Shown one piece after another: positions 17,394-26,459 of a stretch of 64,000 bases of DNA (position 1 is the stretch's first letter; each line of letters starts with the position of its first letter). This DNA is from Hyphomicrobium sp. (GTDB taxonomy: Bacteria > Pseudomonadota > Alphaproteobacteria > Rhizobiales > Hyphomicrobiaceae). The DNA lies in the NCBI GenBank assembly GCA_022841965.1, contig JALHQM010000001.1:5868-69867 (forward strand), read 5' to 3'. Below the pieces are notes generated by a model. It had not been told where the DNA came from. It saw only the letters and a program-made list of their open reading frames with translations, and did not search any database. Position numbers and translations under genes: made by a program.

Positions 17394-18803
17394 CTAGCGC
17401 TCGCGCTCCTGATCCCGCTCATTATCCTGCTCTGGCGCCTTCTCCGGAGCCCGCCGCGCCCCGCTCTGATCTTTGAGCCGCTCCAGCAACGACCGGCCCT
17501 CGCTTTTCTGCACAAACGCCCTCTTCCCTTCCAGGGAGGCCTGCAAGGCCTTGGTCTGCGCTATCTGTTGGCTGGACAGCGTGCGCCATTCGTGCCGCAG
17601 AGCATTGCGCTCGGCTTTTTGCACTTCGATCAGCGTCATCCGCTCAACCATGTAGCGCTCCGCCATTTTGCGCTGCGCGAGCTGGTGATGGGTGTGAAGC
17701 GGGATGAGGGTTTCGCGGATTGCGCGGCGTTGCTGTGCAGCCAAAGCGTGGCGCTCACGCAGGATCTGTCGCTCATGCTGCGCTGTGCGGTCCGAGGCCG
17801 AGGTGAGCGTGCGCCAGAGTTGCGAGACGATATTGGGTTTTGGGCCTTCCAGTACGGAGTGGTTGGTGCTGATGGACTTGAACGCATTGCGCAGACGCCC
17901 GAACTGGGTTTTCTCCCGCTCCTGAAACACGGCGCGCTCAATGTCTTCGCGCGCACGCAGATCGCGCCAAAGCGGGCGGTAGCGCTCGATAAGGGTCTGG
18001 CGGGCTTGTGTGAGGGCGCTGGCCATCTGCTGCTCCAAACGCAGGCGGAGCGCGCGGTCTGTCGCATGCAGCTGCTGCCATGACTCTGCGTGAGCGCGTT
18101 TGAGGGCGCGCGTGCGGGCTCCCAGTGTCCGGATTTGCTGGCGCTGGGCGTCTTTGAGCTGGGTGAGGCGATCGGGATTGTCATTGGAGGCCGCGCGCAA
18201 GACTTTTGCGGCCTCGACAATCTGCCGGGGCACAGGGCGAAGGCCGCGCGTAAAGTCACCGCGCTTGCGGGCATCGTTGTTATGGACGCGCTCCTCACAA
18301 TAAATTTTCCCGCGCGTGCGCTCATAGGTTTGTGCCCAGTGAGAGAGTTTCAGCTTCTCATTGGAGGAGGGCAGAATGCGGCCCGTCGCCGGGCAGTGCC
18401 GGTTGAGCAGAATATGAATATGGGGGTGCGGGCTATCGTTATGCCCGATGATCAGTGCTTGCCGGTCCGATCCGCCCAAGGCGCTTATCGCACTCTCGGC
18501 TGCAGCGCTCATCTCCTCGCGCGTGAGATTTTGCTTTTCCTCAGGGTGCCACGAGAGCACGAGATGAAGAACGCTGTGCTGGGCTTTGCGCCCGGTGGTC
18601 TTAATGCCGGCCTCGGCTTTGAGTTGCTCGGCGTTGAGGGCCGTCGCCGCCATCACCTTCCAGGCAGTATCAGGATTGCGAGTGGCGAGATTAAGGGTCT
18701 GGGTCCAGGTCACGCGCTCGGCCGTGCCATGGTCATGGGTATCGTGCAGGAGATAGGCGGCCGCTCCTTTGAAGGAGCGGCCCTTCATCACTTTAGGGAT
18801 CAT
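17394..18803 (-). CDS. MobP-type relaxase
   Basis: 469 residues. Relaxases nick oriT and lead the transferred strand. The N-terminal domain (about 1-150) has Tyr17 in KGAAAYLLHD as candidate nucleophile and the metal-binding histidines in HNDSPHPHIHILLN (121-134), the three-histidine motif of the MobA/VirD2-like Relaxase family. The rest (about 200-469) is a long, Arg/Gln-rich helical, coiled-coil tail with no primase or helicase motif. Its start overlaps the end of mobC by 11 nt. It acts with the coupling protein encoded at 24085. Confidence 0.9.
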   Translation of the reverse strand: MIPKVMKGRSFKGAAAYLLHDTHDHGTAERVTWTQTLNLATRNPDTAWKVMAATALNAEQLKAEAGIKTTGRKAQHSVLHLVLSWHPEEKQNLTREEMSAAAESAISALGGSDRQALIIGHNDSPHPHIHILLNRHCPATGRILPSSNEKLKLSHWAQTYERTRGKIYCEERVHNNDARKRGDFTRGLRPVPRQIVEAAKVLRAASNDNPDRLTQLKDAQRQQIRTLGARTRALKRAHAESWQQLHATDRALRLRLEQQMASALTQARQTLIERYRPLWRDLRAREDIERAVFQEREKTQFGRLRNAFKSISTNHSVLEGPKPNIVSQLWRTLTSASDRTAQHERQILRERHALAAQQRRAIRETLIPLHTHHQLAQRKMAERYMVERMTLIEVQKAERNALRHEWRTLSSQQIAQTKALQASLEGKRAFVQKSEGRSLLERLKDQSGARRAPEKAPEQDNERDQERER

Positions 18804-19164
18804 AGTCTTGCGCGAGTTTGTCCATCGTTGCGTTCAGTTTCAAAAAGGCCTCCTCAATGTAAGGCGGGCATTCACGGCCTCGGTTCAGGGCCCGGGCGAT
18901 CTGATTAATATTGATGCCGATGCGGTTGAGCTCAGCCATGGCCTCTCGCGGCACAGAGGCGCGCGGCGGTTTGATTACAATCTTCAGCGCGGCCCGGCGA
19001 ATATATTCCGATACAGTAAGCCCCGCGTAATGAGCCATCTGGGCGATATAATCCAATTCAGCGCGGGTATAGCGCTGCTTATTCTGCATGGAGCGCTGCT
19101 CCAGGGCCTGCTTGCGCGGTCGTCCCGGTGCACGCGGGATCGGGGTGGTGTTGAATGCGGTCAT
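18793..19164 (-). CDS. mobC: MobC-like relaxosome accessory protein
   Basis: 123 residues. MobC proteins bind oriT and help the relaxase melt the nick region. The family core is visible: YTRAELDYIAQMAHYAGLTV with SEYIRRAAL (a ribbon-helix-helix-like start) and ELNRIGININQIARALNRG. AGGAGGAC precedes the ATG at 19164. It is first in the mobC-relaxase operon, with oriT expected directly upstream. Confidence 0.85.
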   Translation of the reverse strand: MTAFNTTPIPRAPGRPRKQALEQRSMQNKQRYTRAELDYIAQMAHYAGLTVSEYIRRAALKIVIKPPRASVPREAMAELNRIGININQIARALNRGRECPPYIEEAFLKLNATMDKLAQDYDP

Positions 19165-19874
19165 AGAAAAAAGTCCTCCTATACTATGCACGCGTCTCGA
19201 TAGGAGACTGCGGGACCGAAACTCGTGCTGCGCAGGATGAGGCCGCCGCGCCGCCTCTAAGGCGTGCGCGGGCGTGCGCTCTCCTGCGCCTGGCTTTCGG
19301 GTGAAAGCAGAGTCTCGTGCTCTGGATGATTTACGGAAATAGAACGCAGCGCCGCGAAGACAAGAGCGCGAGTGCGCCTCTCTTGGGGTCCAGGGGCTCG
19401 TCCCCTGGTCTGGGAGGGTTGAGGGGGGCGCGATGCGCCTCCCCACCAGATGCGGCCTTATCGGTGCAGGAAACCGCGTGCCATCCCCTCTGGGATGGCC
19501 GCGGATTTCTGCCCGATAGGCCGGTTTTTGGGTACCAAAAACACATCTGGCTCCTCGCTTACGCTCGGAGTTTTCAGCCTGAAAGTGGTTTTGAGAATAA
19601 AAGGCGGCTTTAAAGGCTGCGCTCTAACTCACGCGCGTGAAAAAGTTCGCTTGGCGCGAGTGTAAAAACGGAATCGAAGGCCTGGGCAAGGGGTCATTTG
19701 TGCAAATGACCGAATATCAGCGCATTTGTTTTATGTCGAAATATTCCTGAGCGTTTCAAATTCGCCGCGCATACCGGCCATAAATGCCGTTATGCGATTT
19801 AAAGGTTTGTTAATCCCAACACTTGTACTCTGAATACCATATACAACCAAGAGTGTTATGAAAGGAGTGGGGGT
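19165..19874. other. Non-coding region with candidate oriT
   Basis: 710 nt without a supported gene, between divergent mobC and a putative RHH gene. On the minus strand ATCCTGC (19232-19238) matches the IncP/MobP nic core ATCCTG|C. Other structures are an IR at 19390-19408 (ccagggg/cccctgg), a hairpin at 19480-19499 (gccatccc/gggatggc) and a perfect 9-bp dyad at 19692-19711 (ggtcatttg/caaatgacc), the last a likely operator for the gene at 19875. The position upstream of mobC and the relaxase is where oriT normally lies. Confidence 0.5.
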
Positions 19875-20363
19875 ATGTGGAAACCAGTACAAACGAGGGA
19901 GACAGTGAGCTGGTCGCTCATTGTGTGCCCAACGATCGATTCCATGGTGCGTCATGCGATGGAGAGTAAGGCCAAAGGCAAGGCGCTCAGCCGGAGCCAG
20001 TTCGTGCAAAGGGCCGTCGTGGCAAAGCTCGAGCGTGATGAGGCGCATCTGGCCAGAGGGTTGGCCTTCAATGACTGGATGGGCCTTTCTGACCGGCTGA
20101 CAGAGCGGCGCATGGTGGAAAAGCGCAAGGAGCGCAAAAGCGTGCGCTGGTGCGTGGTCCTGGATGCCAGCGTGGATGAGCGCGTGCGGATGTTCCTGAT
20201 GGAATATGGCGCGCGTCACGGTGCGTTTGTCCGGTTTGTCGAGGATGCTGTGCGCGAAGCCTTGGCCGCGGGCTTGCCGGTGGCCTCGCGCGTTGCGCGG
20301 AGCAGACTCGAGGGGGTGCCGCCCGCCTTTATGATCGGGGCCGGCACCGAATTGCGCGTTTAA
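19875..20363 (+). CDS. Putative tandem ribbon-helix-helix protein
   Basis: 162 residues with AAGGAG before the ATG. Two halves show the same pattern: strand, Asp-containing turn, helix, loop, helix. The first is WSLIVCPTIDSMVRHAMESK, then RSQFVQRAVVAKL (about 13-55); the second is WCVVLDASVDERVRMFLMEY, then FVRFVEDAVREAL (about 92-133). This suggests two fused RHH-like units giving a single-chain dimer. It is divergent from mobC across the candidate oriT, so it may be a relaxosome or regulatory DNA-binding protein (inference). Confidence 0.6.
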   Translation: MWKPVQTRETVSWSLIVCPTIDSMVRHAMESKAKGKALSRSQFVQRAVVAKLERDEAHLARGLAFNDWMGLSDRLTERRMVEKRKERKSVRWCVVLDASVDERVRMFLMEYGARHGAFVRFVEDAVREALAAGLPVASRVARSRLEGVPPAFMIGAGTELRV

Positions 20364-20371
20364 CCGCAAGC

Positions 20372-20402
20372 CTCCCGGTAAAGCCCTCAGGCTTTCCGGG
20401 AG
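20372..20402. terminator. Hairpin between convergent genes
   Basis: Stem ctcccgg-aaagcc (20372-20385, one bulged T) with ggctttccgggag (20390-20402), loop ctca. It contains the stop codon of the minus-strand gene at 20387. There is no T-run, so it is only a probable bidirectional terminator. Confidence 0.55.
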
Positions 20403-21253
20403 AGGTGGTTTGTGTGACCAAAGGCGAGTGGGTTGAGCAGGTGATTTTGCGCGGCCTCCGGCAAGCGGTCGTGCTGGTCCGGGTAGATGGGGCTGTCATC
20501 TTCGGGATAGGGCATGTTGCAGAGTGTGATGGAAGTCAGGTGCCGGTTGTGCTGGCGCGCCGATCCCAGCCCCGTGCCGTTGAGGGCGACAATCTTGGAC
20601 TTACCCCCATCGATCCTGGCAATATCGTTGAAGACGGTGAAGAAGGGGAAGTCGTAGCCGGGGACGCGCGAAAACGTATAGATGTTCTTGGAGGCATCCG
20701 ACCAGGCAATGCCTTCATAGGTTATCGAGGCGGCTGTGGAGCGTGTTTTGCGGATGGTGTTGGTGACGGGCGCGTAGTGCAAATCCGTGAAGGGCGCGAA
20801 GGTGAACCGGCCGATGATGATCGCCGAGGGATCCATGTTGGAATATTGATAGCTGACATAGGTGGCGGGGCGTCCGGCGTGATTGATGACATCCCGCATC
20901 GCTTCCATGGCGGCGTTTTCGAAGCCGTCGAAGAAGGCCGGCAGCCTGTGAAGGCAACGGTCGATATCGTCGCCTGCGGGCCAAAACCCTAGTTTGGCCA
21001 TGCCCTCGGCAATGCGCTCGGCCGTTGATTGACTCGGATAGTCAGCCCCTTTGAGCGCTTCTTCACGTTCGTCCTTCAGGCGGTCCAGGACGCCTTTACT
21101 GGTTCCAATGCCCAAATCCTGCAGTTTCGCGACAAGGCTTTTGCCGCCCTCGCCAGAAACGGTCGCGCCCGGCAGGCGGAGATAATCTTGAATCGCCAAC
21201 GCCAGGAGCCTGCGGTGGCCGTGATTGTCCCGTGCAAATTTCTTGTCTCGCAT
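20387..21253 (-). CDS. Hypothetical protein
   Basis: 288 residues starting MRDKKFARDNHGHRRLLALA, with GGGGGA before the ATG. The N-terminal third is helical and could bind DNA (SLVAKLQDLGIGTSKGVLDRL); the C-terminal part is rich in aromatic residues and strands (YVSYQYSNMDPSAIIIGRFT, ITYEGIAWSDASKNIYTFSR), like a small sensory or ligand-binding domain. No family recognised. It is divergent from the next gene. Confidence 0.6.
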   Translation of the reverse strand: MRDKKFARDNHGHRRLLALAIQDYLRLPGATVSGEGGKSLVAKLQDLGIGTSKGVLDRLKDEREEALKGADYPSQSTAERIAEGMAKLGFWPAGDDIDRCLHRLPAFFDGFENAAMEAMRDVINHAGRPATYVSYQYSNMDPSAIIIGRFTFAPFTDLHYAPVTNTIRKTRSTAASITYEGIAWSDASKNIYTFSRVPGYDFPFFTVFNDIARIDGGKSKIVALNGTGLGSARQHNRHLTSITLCNMPYPEDDSPIYPDQHDRLPEAAQNHLLNPLAFGHTNHLSRKA

Positions 21254-21392
21254 GAATATCCCCCCGCCCAATGCCGCCCTGCGCGGTCAAATGCAGTCCG
21301 CTCCGGGTCAAACGCAGATAACTGGCTCTCGGATGGAGGTGAAAGGGGACAATTGCAAGAGGGCGCGGGGATAGAAATCGCGACCGTTGTGC

Positions 21393-21803
21393 ATGAGCTT
21401 CAGTCTCACGACCCGTGCCGAATTTTTCGGCGGTCTGGAGACTGGTCCCATGCCGAAATTTTCCCCCAACGCCATCCCGATCGAGTGGCAGCTGCGCGCC
21501 CTGCGCGAAGGTGCCCTTGTGACAACCCTCATCGGGGAGGGCATTTCCACGACGCGTGAGAAGGTCCGGCGCGGCTTGCCCGTGCGCGATCTGCTCGAGT
21601 TCGACGCCTTTAAGGCCTTCACCTCGCTGGAGACGCCGATCGAGCGTCTGGAACAATACGCCTATGAGGTGGGTGACACCTTCGCTTATGGCCGCCTCGG
21701 CAAAGTGATCCTGCTGAAGGGTCATACGGAAGAGCTGCGCAGCGTTAGGAGCATGCTGCGCGATGTGCAGCGCGGCCTGCGCGATGACACGCTGAAATTC
21801 TGA
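21393..21803 (+). CDS. Hypothetical protein
   Basis: 136 residues from the ATG at 21393 (a TTG two codons earlier is possible). It is helical with many charged residues, including IPIEWQLRALREGALVTTLI and LEQYAYEVGDTFAYGRLGK. No signal peptide. It precedes a membrane protein gene by 75 nt and is likely in the same transfer-region operon. No family recognised. Confidence 0.55.
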   Translation: MSFSLTTRAEFFGGLETGPMPKFSPNAIPIEWQLRALREGALVTTLIGEGISTTREKVRRGLPVRDLLEFDAFKAFTSLETPIERLEQYAYEVGDTFAYGRLGKVILLKGHTEELRSVRSMLRDVQRGLRDDTLKF

Positions 21804-21878
21804 ACACGAGTGCGGGCTGCGGGCTGAAAAGCCCCGCGGCCCGCCTGCGCTTGAGCCTCAAGGAGAAGGATTTTCGAC

Positions 21879-23291
21879 ATGATGGAACTGATGGCGATGG
21901 GTCTGGCGGCGCTCGGTTTGGTGGGCGCCATGGTGCCCTGGCCTTTGGCACGCAAGAGCGTGCCCAAGGAGCTGGTGCTCCTCGATCACAGCTTCAATAC
22001 GACAGCCGATAAGGACAAGGAAGCGGCGCTAGACAAGAAGCGCTCGTTCCTGCGCGTTACCTCGGAGTTCGGCTACGGTATGGCCGTCTTTGCCACGACG
22101 CTGCTCTCACTCAAGATGCTCTTTCACGGCCTCAATCTTGATGCTGTGCGTGAGAACGGACCGAGCCTCAGCGCCTCTCTGACGGCGCTCGGCTACGCCA
22201 TGGGTCTGACTTTCTGCATCTTCGTGACCTTCGCCATCATCATGAAGACGATGCCGACCATGAAGACGCGGGCGGCTTCTAGCCTTGCCTCACTCCTCAC
22301 GCTCGTCTTCTGCGTTTTCACCGTCTCCACGAGCGCGTGGTTCTCGTTCTGCGGCATGATCGGCCTGCAGGCTGTCTCCATGAACACCAAGACCTATGTG
22401 GCGCGCGTGGCGGATGCGGCCAAGGCGGCGACCGCCGAAATCAAGGTTGCGCGCGGCATCCCGGATGCGCTCGAAGCCAAGGCACAAGGCTTCCGCGCGC
22501 AATCGGGCAATGAAGTCTCCAAGGGCGGTGCCACCGGCTCGGCGGGATCGGGTCTCGTCTCGCAGACTCTGGAGGCGGCGGCTGTGGTGCTTTCGACCGG
22601 CGCCTCATCCATGCGCGAGGCCTTGGCCAAGGCGGATATGGATGCGGGCCTTCTGCGCGGCAAGCTACAGGCTATGCGTGAGATGGCGGAAGATCGCAGC
22701 CGTCCGGTGCTGGAGCGTGAGCAGGCCGTCACCAAGCTGGGCGCCGAAGTGCTCTCGATCCTCTCGGTCATCGCCGATGCGGGTCTGAAGGAGCGCGTCG
22801 ATGCCACGTTGGTGGCGGTACGCTCCAGCGTGGCTGAGCTCGATGGTGGCAGCTCGGCCTTCGGCCTGCGTCAGCGCGACGCCATCGCCCGTATTCGCGC
22901 GGACATGGAGGACGTAGCCAGCCGGCTGGAGGCGTTCTCGCAGCGTCTGGTCACGGCGGAAGGCGCGAATATCCCCTCTATGGCGGGCTCGTTGCCGGAG
23001 ATTGCCTGGACCTACAAGCATCACTTCATTCCGATGCTCCTTATCGCGCTTGGCATCGAGCTCTTCGCGCCCTTCGCGCTGGCCTGGATGGCGGTCTACG
23101 GCATGGAAGGCCGCGCGCGCCGCAAGGCGGCCCGCTACGAGCGGGCGCTCAAGGTCGAAGAGGCCGCCAACACGCTCCTCCCGACGCAGGCCCTGCTGGA
23201 GATGCCCGCCGTGGCAGCGATCAAGGCCGAGCCTGCGGCCTCGGCGGAGAAATCTGCGCGCAAGCCCAAGGGCCCGCCGCCGCGCGCATGA
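21879..23291 (+). CDS. Multi-spanning membrane protein, transfer region
   Basis: 470 residues with AAGGAGAAGG before the ATG. Probable membrane segments are about 4-22, 66-86, 97-121, 133-160 and 383-405; between the fourth and fifth lies a long, Ala-rich helical soluble domain (about 165-375) with coiled-coil character. The C-terminal tail is Lys/Ala/Pro-rich. It stands in line with the next membrane protein and the coupling protein. No known T4SS subunit recognised; a role in the transfer apparatus is inferred from position only. Confidence 0.7.
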   Translation: MMELMAMGLAALGLVGAMVPWPLARKSVPKELVLLDHSFNTTADKDKEAALDKKRSFLRVTSEFGYGMAVFATTLLSLKMLFHGLNLDAVRENGPSLSASLTALGYAMGLTFCIFVTFAIIMKTMPTMKTRAASSLASLLTLVFCVFTVSTSAWFSFCGMIGLQAVSMNTKTYVARVADAAKAATAEIKVARGIPDALEAKAQGFRAQSGNEVSKGGATGSAGSGLVSQTLEAAAVVLSTGASSMREALAKADMDAGLLRGKLQAMREMAEDRSRPVLEREQAVTKLGAEVLSILSVIADAGLKERVDATLVAVRSSVAELDGGSSAFGLRQRDAIARIRADMEDVASRLEAFSQRLVTAEGANIPSMAGSLPEIAWTYKHHFIPMLLIALGIELFAPFALAWMAVYGMEGRARRKAARYERALKVEEAANTLLPTQALLEMPAVAAIKAEPAASAEKSARKPKGPPPRA

Positions 23292-23372
23292 CGAGAGATA
23301 TCCGGGAGCGCCATGGCGCTCCCGGCTGCCAAAGACACGACATCGCAGACATGCTTTTGCCAGGAGATATCG

Positions 23373-24020
23373 ATGACAGGCTTGAAGATGATCGGACAGG
23401 TATCGGCCTTTGCGGTGAGCGCCGCGATGGGGACGGTTGTGGTGGGTTCGATTGGCGTGATCGTGGCGTACTCGGTTTTGACCGCGATGATCCCGGCGGA
23501 TGACAAACTTTGGGGCGATGCGCGCTGCTATCTTGGTGTTCCGCTTCAGACGGATAGCGCGTGCATTCAGGATCAGCTCAACCGGGCCTTGAAGGAGCAG
23601 GACGCTGCGCATGAGCAGCGCGAGCAGGAGATGGTCCAGAAGATCAGCGCCCTTGAAACAGAGAAAGGCCATCTGGAGACGGCGCGGCGCGGGTTCGAGG
23701 AGAAGCTCGACAAGCTGGGAAGCATGGAGGCCAAGGTGAGCACCTTCACGCTCTTCACGCGCAAGACCTGGCGTCAGTATGAGGTGACCAGCGGCGTCAA
23801 CTACACCTCCTTCGTGAAGGACCAGGCCTGGTCGAAGGCGTGGTGCTACGTCTCGATCACGACGCCGCGCGGTTTGCCTTTGCATATCCAGCTGGCCACG
23901 CAGGAGCGCGGCAAGCTTCCCGATGCGTCCGATCCTGAGGCGGCCGTCCGTGAGGAGGCTGGCTTCTCGGTCAGCGACATCGCCGAAGCGCGCGGTTATT
24001 GCCAGTGGCCCTCCCCGTAG
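23373..24020 (+). CDS. Membrane-anchored coiled-coil protein
   Basis: 215 residues from the ATG at 23373 (AGGAGA 6 nt upstream; an earlier in-frame ATG at 23313 lacks one). One N-terminal membrane anchor (about 7-40) is followed by a coiled coil (about 72-125, rich in Glu/Gln/Lys) and a Cys-containing C-terminal domain (AWCYVSITTPRGLPLHIQLA). Probably periplasmic. It lies between the large membrane protein and the coupling protein. No family recognised. Confidence 0.65.
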   Translation: MTGLKMIGQVSAFAVSAAMGTVVVGSIGVIVAYSVLTAMIPADDKLWGDARCYLGVPLQTDSACIQDQLNRALKEQDAAHEQREQEMVQKISALETEKGHLETARRGFEEKLDKLGSMEAKVSTFTLFTRKTWRQYEVTSGVNYTSFVKDQAWSKAWCYVSITTPRGLPLHIQLATQERGKLPDASDPEAAVREEAGFSVSDIAEARGYCQWPSP

Positions 24021-24084
24021 AGATCCGGTTGTCGCATGAGAGATCCCGCCGTCGCATGCGACGGCGGGACTGAAGGAGAAGGTC

Positions 24085-25746
24085 ATGGTCGAGCAGCACA
24101 AACAGTCTCCGCCCGTACAGATCGGGGGATGGTTCTGGCAGGCCGTGATGCTGGGCTCGCTGTTCTATTCAGCCAGCCAGGGCTGGATCCCGGGCCCTGT
24201 GCCCGCGCCCGCTGCGCAATATGTGATCTGGGCGTCTATCGCGCTGGGCGCGGTTTTGGTCTGGTACCTGAGTGGCGTTGCCCTGCGGGCCTGGGCCGCG
24301 CTGGACAGGATTATTCAATCTTACAAGCCCTCCATCGTGCATGGTTCGGCCCGTTTTGCCGATCGCCACGATCTTATGAAAGCCGGGCTCCATAAGGAGC
24401 AGGAGGGGCTTTGGGTCGGGGTCTATGACGATCTCATTCTCCGCTACAAAAATGAAACCCACACGTTGGTGATTGCATCGGCCGGATCAGGCAAGACGGT
24501 TGATGATGTCATCATGCAGCTCGGCACAGTCAATATGCCGATGATCATCACCGACATGAAAGGCGAGCTCTACTGGGTCACGTCTCGCTGGCGTGAGACG
24601 CGCTTTGGGCACCGTATCGTGCTGATCAACCCGCCGGTTGGCGCCCCTCATGCCGGCGATGCGTACAATGTGTGCGATTTGGTGCGCGAAGCCCTGCAGC
24701 ATAATCCGCAGGATGCGCTGTTGGATGCTGCGGGCATCGCCTATCAGCTGCATCCGGAGCCGGCCAGATCCGATGCCAATGCGTTCTTCCGCAATGGTGC
24801 GCGCGAGATTGTCAGCTTCACGATTCTAGCCACGGCGATCCTGTCGCCCGAAGAATGCTGTCTGCCCCTCGTGCAGAAGATCATCACAGACACGCCCGTG
24901 CTGATCGAGCTCTGCCGGACCATGAAAAATCATCCCGCTCTGGGCGGCGATGTGGCCGCCCTGGCGCAGTCGCTTCTGAGCGTTGCGGAGGATACGCCCA
25001 AAATGTTTGGCGATTTTCGCACGGGCGCGATGCAAGCCTTGAGCGGGTTTGCGCCGTCGGGCCGGCTCGCCGCGATGACGACTCGTTCGACCTTCCGCTT
25101 CCGGGACCTCAAGACACAGGGCAATGTGAGCATCTACGTCAATTTTGACATGACGCGGATGCAGCAATTCAAAAAGCTCGCTTCGCTCTTCAACTGGGCG
25201 GCGATGATCGAGCTTCAGCGCTGCGGCGTGCCGCGCCGCGTCCTCGTGATGATGGATGAAGCGTCCAACTTTCCGGTATTGGAATTACCGAACTACCTCA
25301 CGGCGCTGCGCGGCTACGGCATTTCCGTGTTCATGGTGTTCCAGGAGATTGAAGAGATCAGGCGCGTTTATGGTGATGCCGCAGTCGCCACGCTGTTGGG
25401 CCAGTCGGATATGATCAAAGCCTATGGGATCAAATCGCAGGAATCGCTTCGCAAGTTCTCAGAGATGTGCGGGAAGGCGACCTGGGAAACAGGCGGTTTC
25501 AATTTTGGCCAAACCCCTGGAGATGTCAGCAATCAAAGCCGCTCATTCGTCTCGCGCGACTTGATGACCCCGGGCGAGGTCCGGCTGATGAAGGACCATG
25601 AGCAATTGGTCTTTATCAAAGGTTTGAATCCGCTGCTCTGCGGCCGGGTCGGCTATCACGAGGTGGAGCCCCTGCGCTCGGGTCTGGAGGGCAATCCCGT
25701 GCATGGCGGCGCGCCCTATCGGGGCACAGTGATGGTGGAGCTCTGA
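24085..25746 (+). CDS. VirD4/TraG-type coupling protein
   Basis: 553 residues. T4CPs are inner-membrane ATPases that hand the relaxase-DNA complex to a type IV secretion channel. Two N-terminal membrane helices (about 17-33 and 44-66) precede the ATPase; Walker A is ASAGSGKT (about 131-138) and Walker B is VLVMMDEASNF (Asp391, Glu392). TraG signatures such as VHGSARFAD, NPQDALLD and ALRGYGISVFMVFQ are present. AAGGAGAAGG lies before the ATG. Its presence without other mating-pair genes implies use of a partner element's channel, or that those genes lie outside the window. Confidence 0.93.
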   Translation: MVEQHKQSPPVQIGGWFWQAVMLGSLFYSASQGWIPGPVPAPAAQYVIWASIALGAVLVWYLSGVALRAWAALDRIIQSYKPSIVHGSARFADRHDLMKAGLHKEQEGLWVGVYDDLILRYKNETHTLVIASAGSGKTVDDVIMQLGTVNMPMIITDMKGELYWVTSRWRETRFGHRIVLINPPVGAPHAGDAYNVCDLVREALQHNPQDALLDAAGIAYQLHPEPARSDANAFFRNGAREIVSFTILATAILSPEECCLPLVQKIITDTPVLIELCRTMKNHPALGGDVAALAQSLLSVAEDTPKMFGDFRTGAMQALSGFAPSGRLAAMTTRSTFRFRDLKTQGNVSIYVNFDMTRMQQFKKLASLFNWAAMIELQRCGVPRRVLVMMDEASNFPVLELPNYLTALRGYGISVFMVFQEIEEIRRVYGDAAVATLLGQSDMIKAYGIKSQESLRKFSEMCGKATWETGGFNFGQTPGDVSNQSRSFVSRDLMTPGEVRLMKDHEQLVFIKGLNPLLCGRVGYHEVEPLRSGLEGNPVHGGAPYRGTVMVEL

Positions 25747-25748
25747 GC

Positions 25749-26141
25749 ATGGCCCGCGTCGTCAAACCCATCAAAGTTACTCATGTGCTGCGGCCGCCGC
25801 GGGTCTGGCCCCGCGTTCTCTGGACGCTGCTCCTCAAATTCTGGGGCCGTATTCCGACGCCCACACCGCCGCCCATCGCGGTCGTGCTCAGCTATATCCC
25901 CGTGCGGCTGGTCCTCGTGCTCGGCTTTGCGGCGATGATCTGGTTCTGGGGGACTCCGCAGCCGCTAGTGGAACAAAGACCGCAAATGGGCCAGCTGATG
26001 CAATGCCGCTATATGGGCTGGGATCTGGAGCCGCGCCGGGAGGCGCGGCTGGGCGCCTGCGCCTGGGTGCGTTTTGAGCCCGTGCCGGATTGGGTGTGGG
26101 AGGCGCTGGGCCTCACAGACTGGCGGCGAGATTACTCGTAG
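25749..26141 (+). CDS. Small membrane protein
   Basis: 130 residues starting 2 nt after the coupling protein stop, so co-translated with it. One or two membrane segments (about 20-34 and 49-67, the latter PVRLVLVLGFAAMIWFWG), then a Trp/Arg-rich soluble tail. No family recognised; probably a coupling-protein partner (inference). Confidence 0.6.
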   Translation: MARVVKPIKVTHVLRPPRVWPRVLWTLLLKFWGRIPTPTPPPIAVVLSYIPVRLVLVLGFAAMIWFWGTPQPLVEQRPQMGQLMQCRYMGWDLEPRREARLGACAWVRFEPVPDWVWEALGLTDWRRDYS

Positions 26142-26377
26142 AGAAGATCGCTCTCCAATGAATGCGCGTGGTAGTGCGCGCAGAGCGCCCGCGCTTGCTG
26201 GTGGATGAGAACCAGATCTTCGAAGAGGTCCGTCAAGGAGGCGGCCTCCGGGTGCGGGTCGGCAGCGTTTCCACGCTTGAGGGAGGCTGCGGCGCGGTGA
26301 ACGGCTTGATCCAGGTGGTCTTCGAGGCAGTGAAGGTGGGTTGTAAAGAGAGCGGCAGCAAGCGGGCGTTGGGTCAT
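26132..26377 (-). CDS. Small hypothetical protein
   Basis: 81 residues, helical and His-rich (TTHLHCLEDHLDQAVHRAAA, CAHYHAHSLESDL). AGGA precedes the ATG. It overlaps the end of the + strand gene by 10 nt. A 10-bp stem hairpin (26417-26426 with 26435-26444) separates it from the next minus-strand gene. No family recognised. Confidence 0.55.
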   Translation of the reverse strand: MTQRPLAAALFTTHLHCLEDHLDQAVHRAAASLKRGNAADPHPEAASLTDLFEDLVLIHQQARALCAHYHAHSLESDLLYE

Positions 26378-26459
26378 GGGCGTGTCCTGTCAAAGGTTGG
26401 TGGCGATCTTCGGAGAAGCCCGCCCCTTCGGAGAGGGGCGGGCTGGCCGAGCGGCCTGG

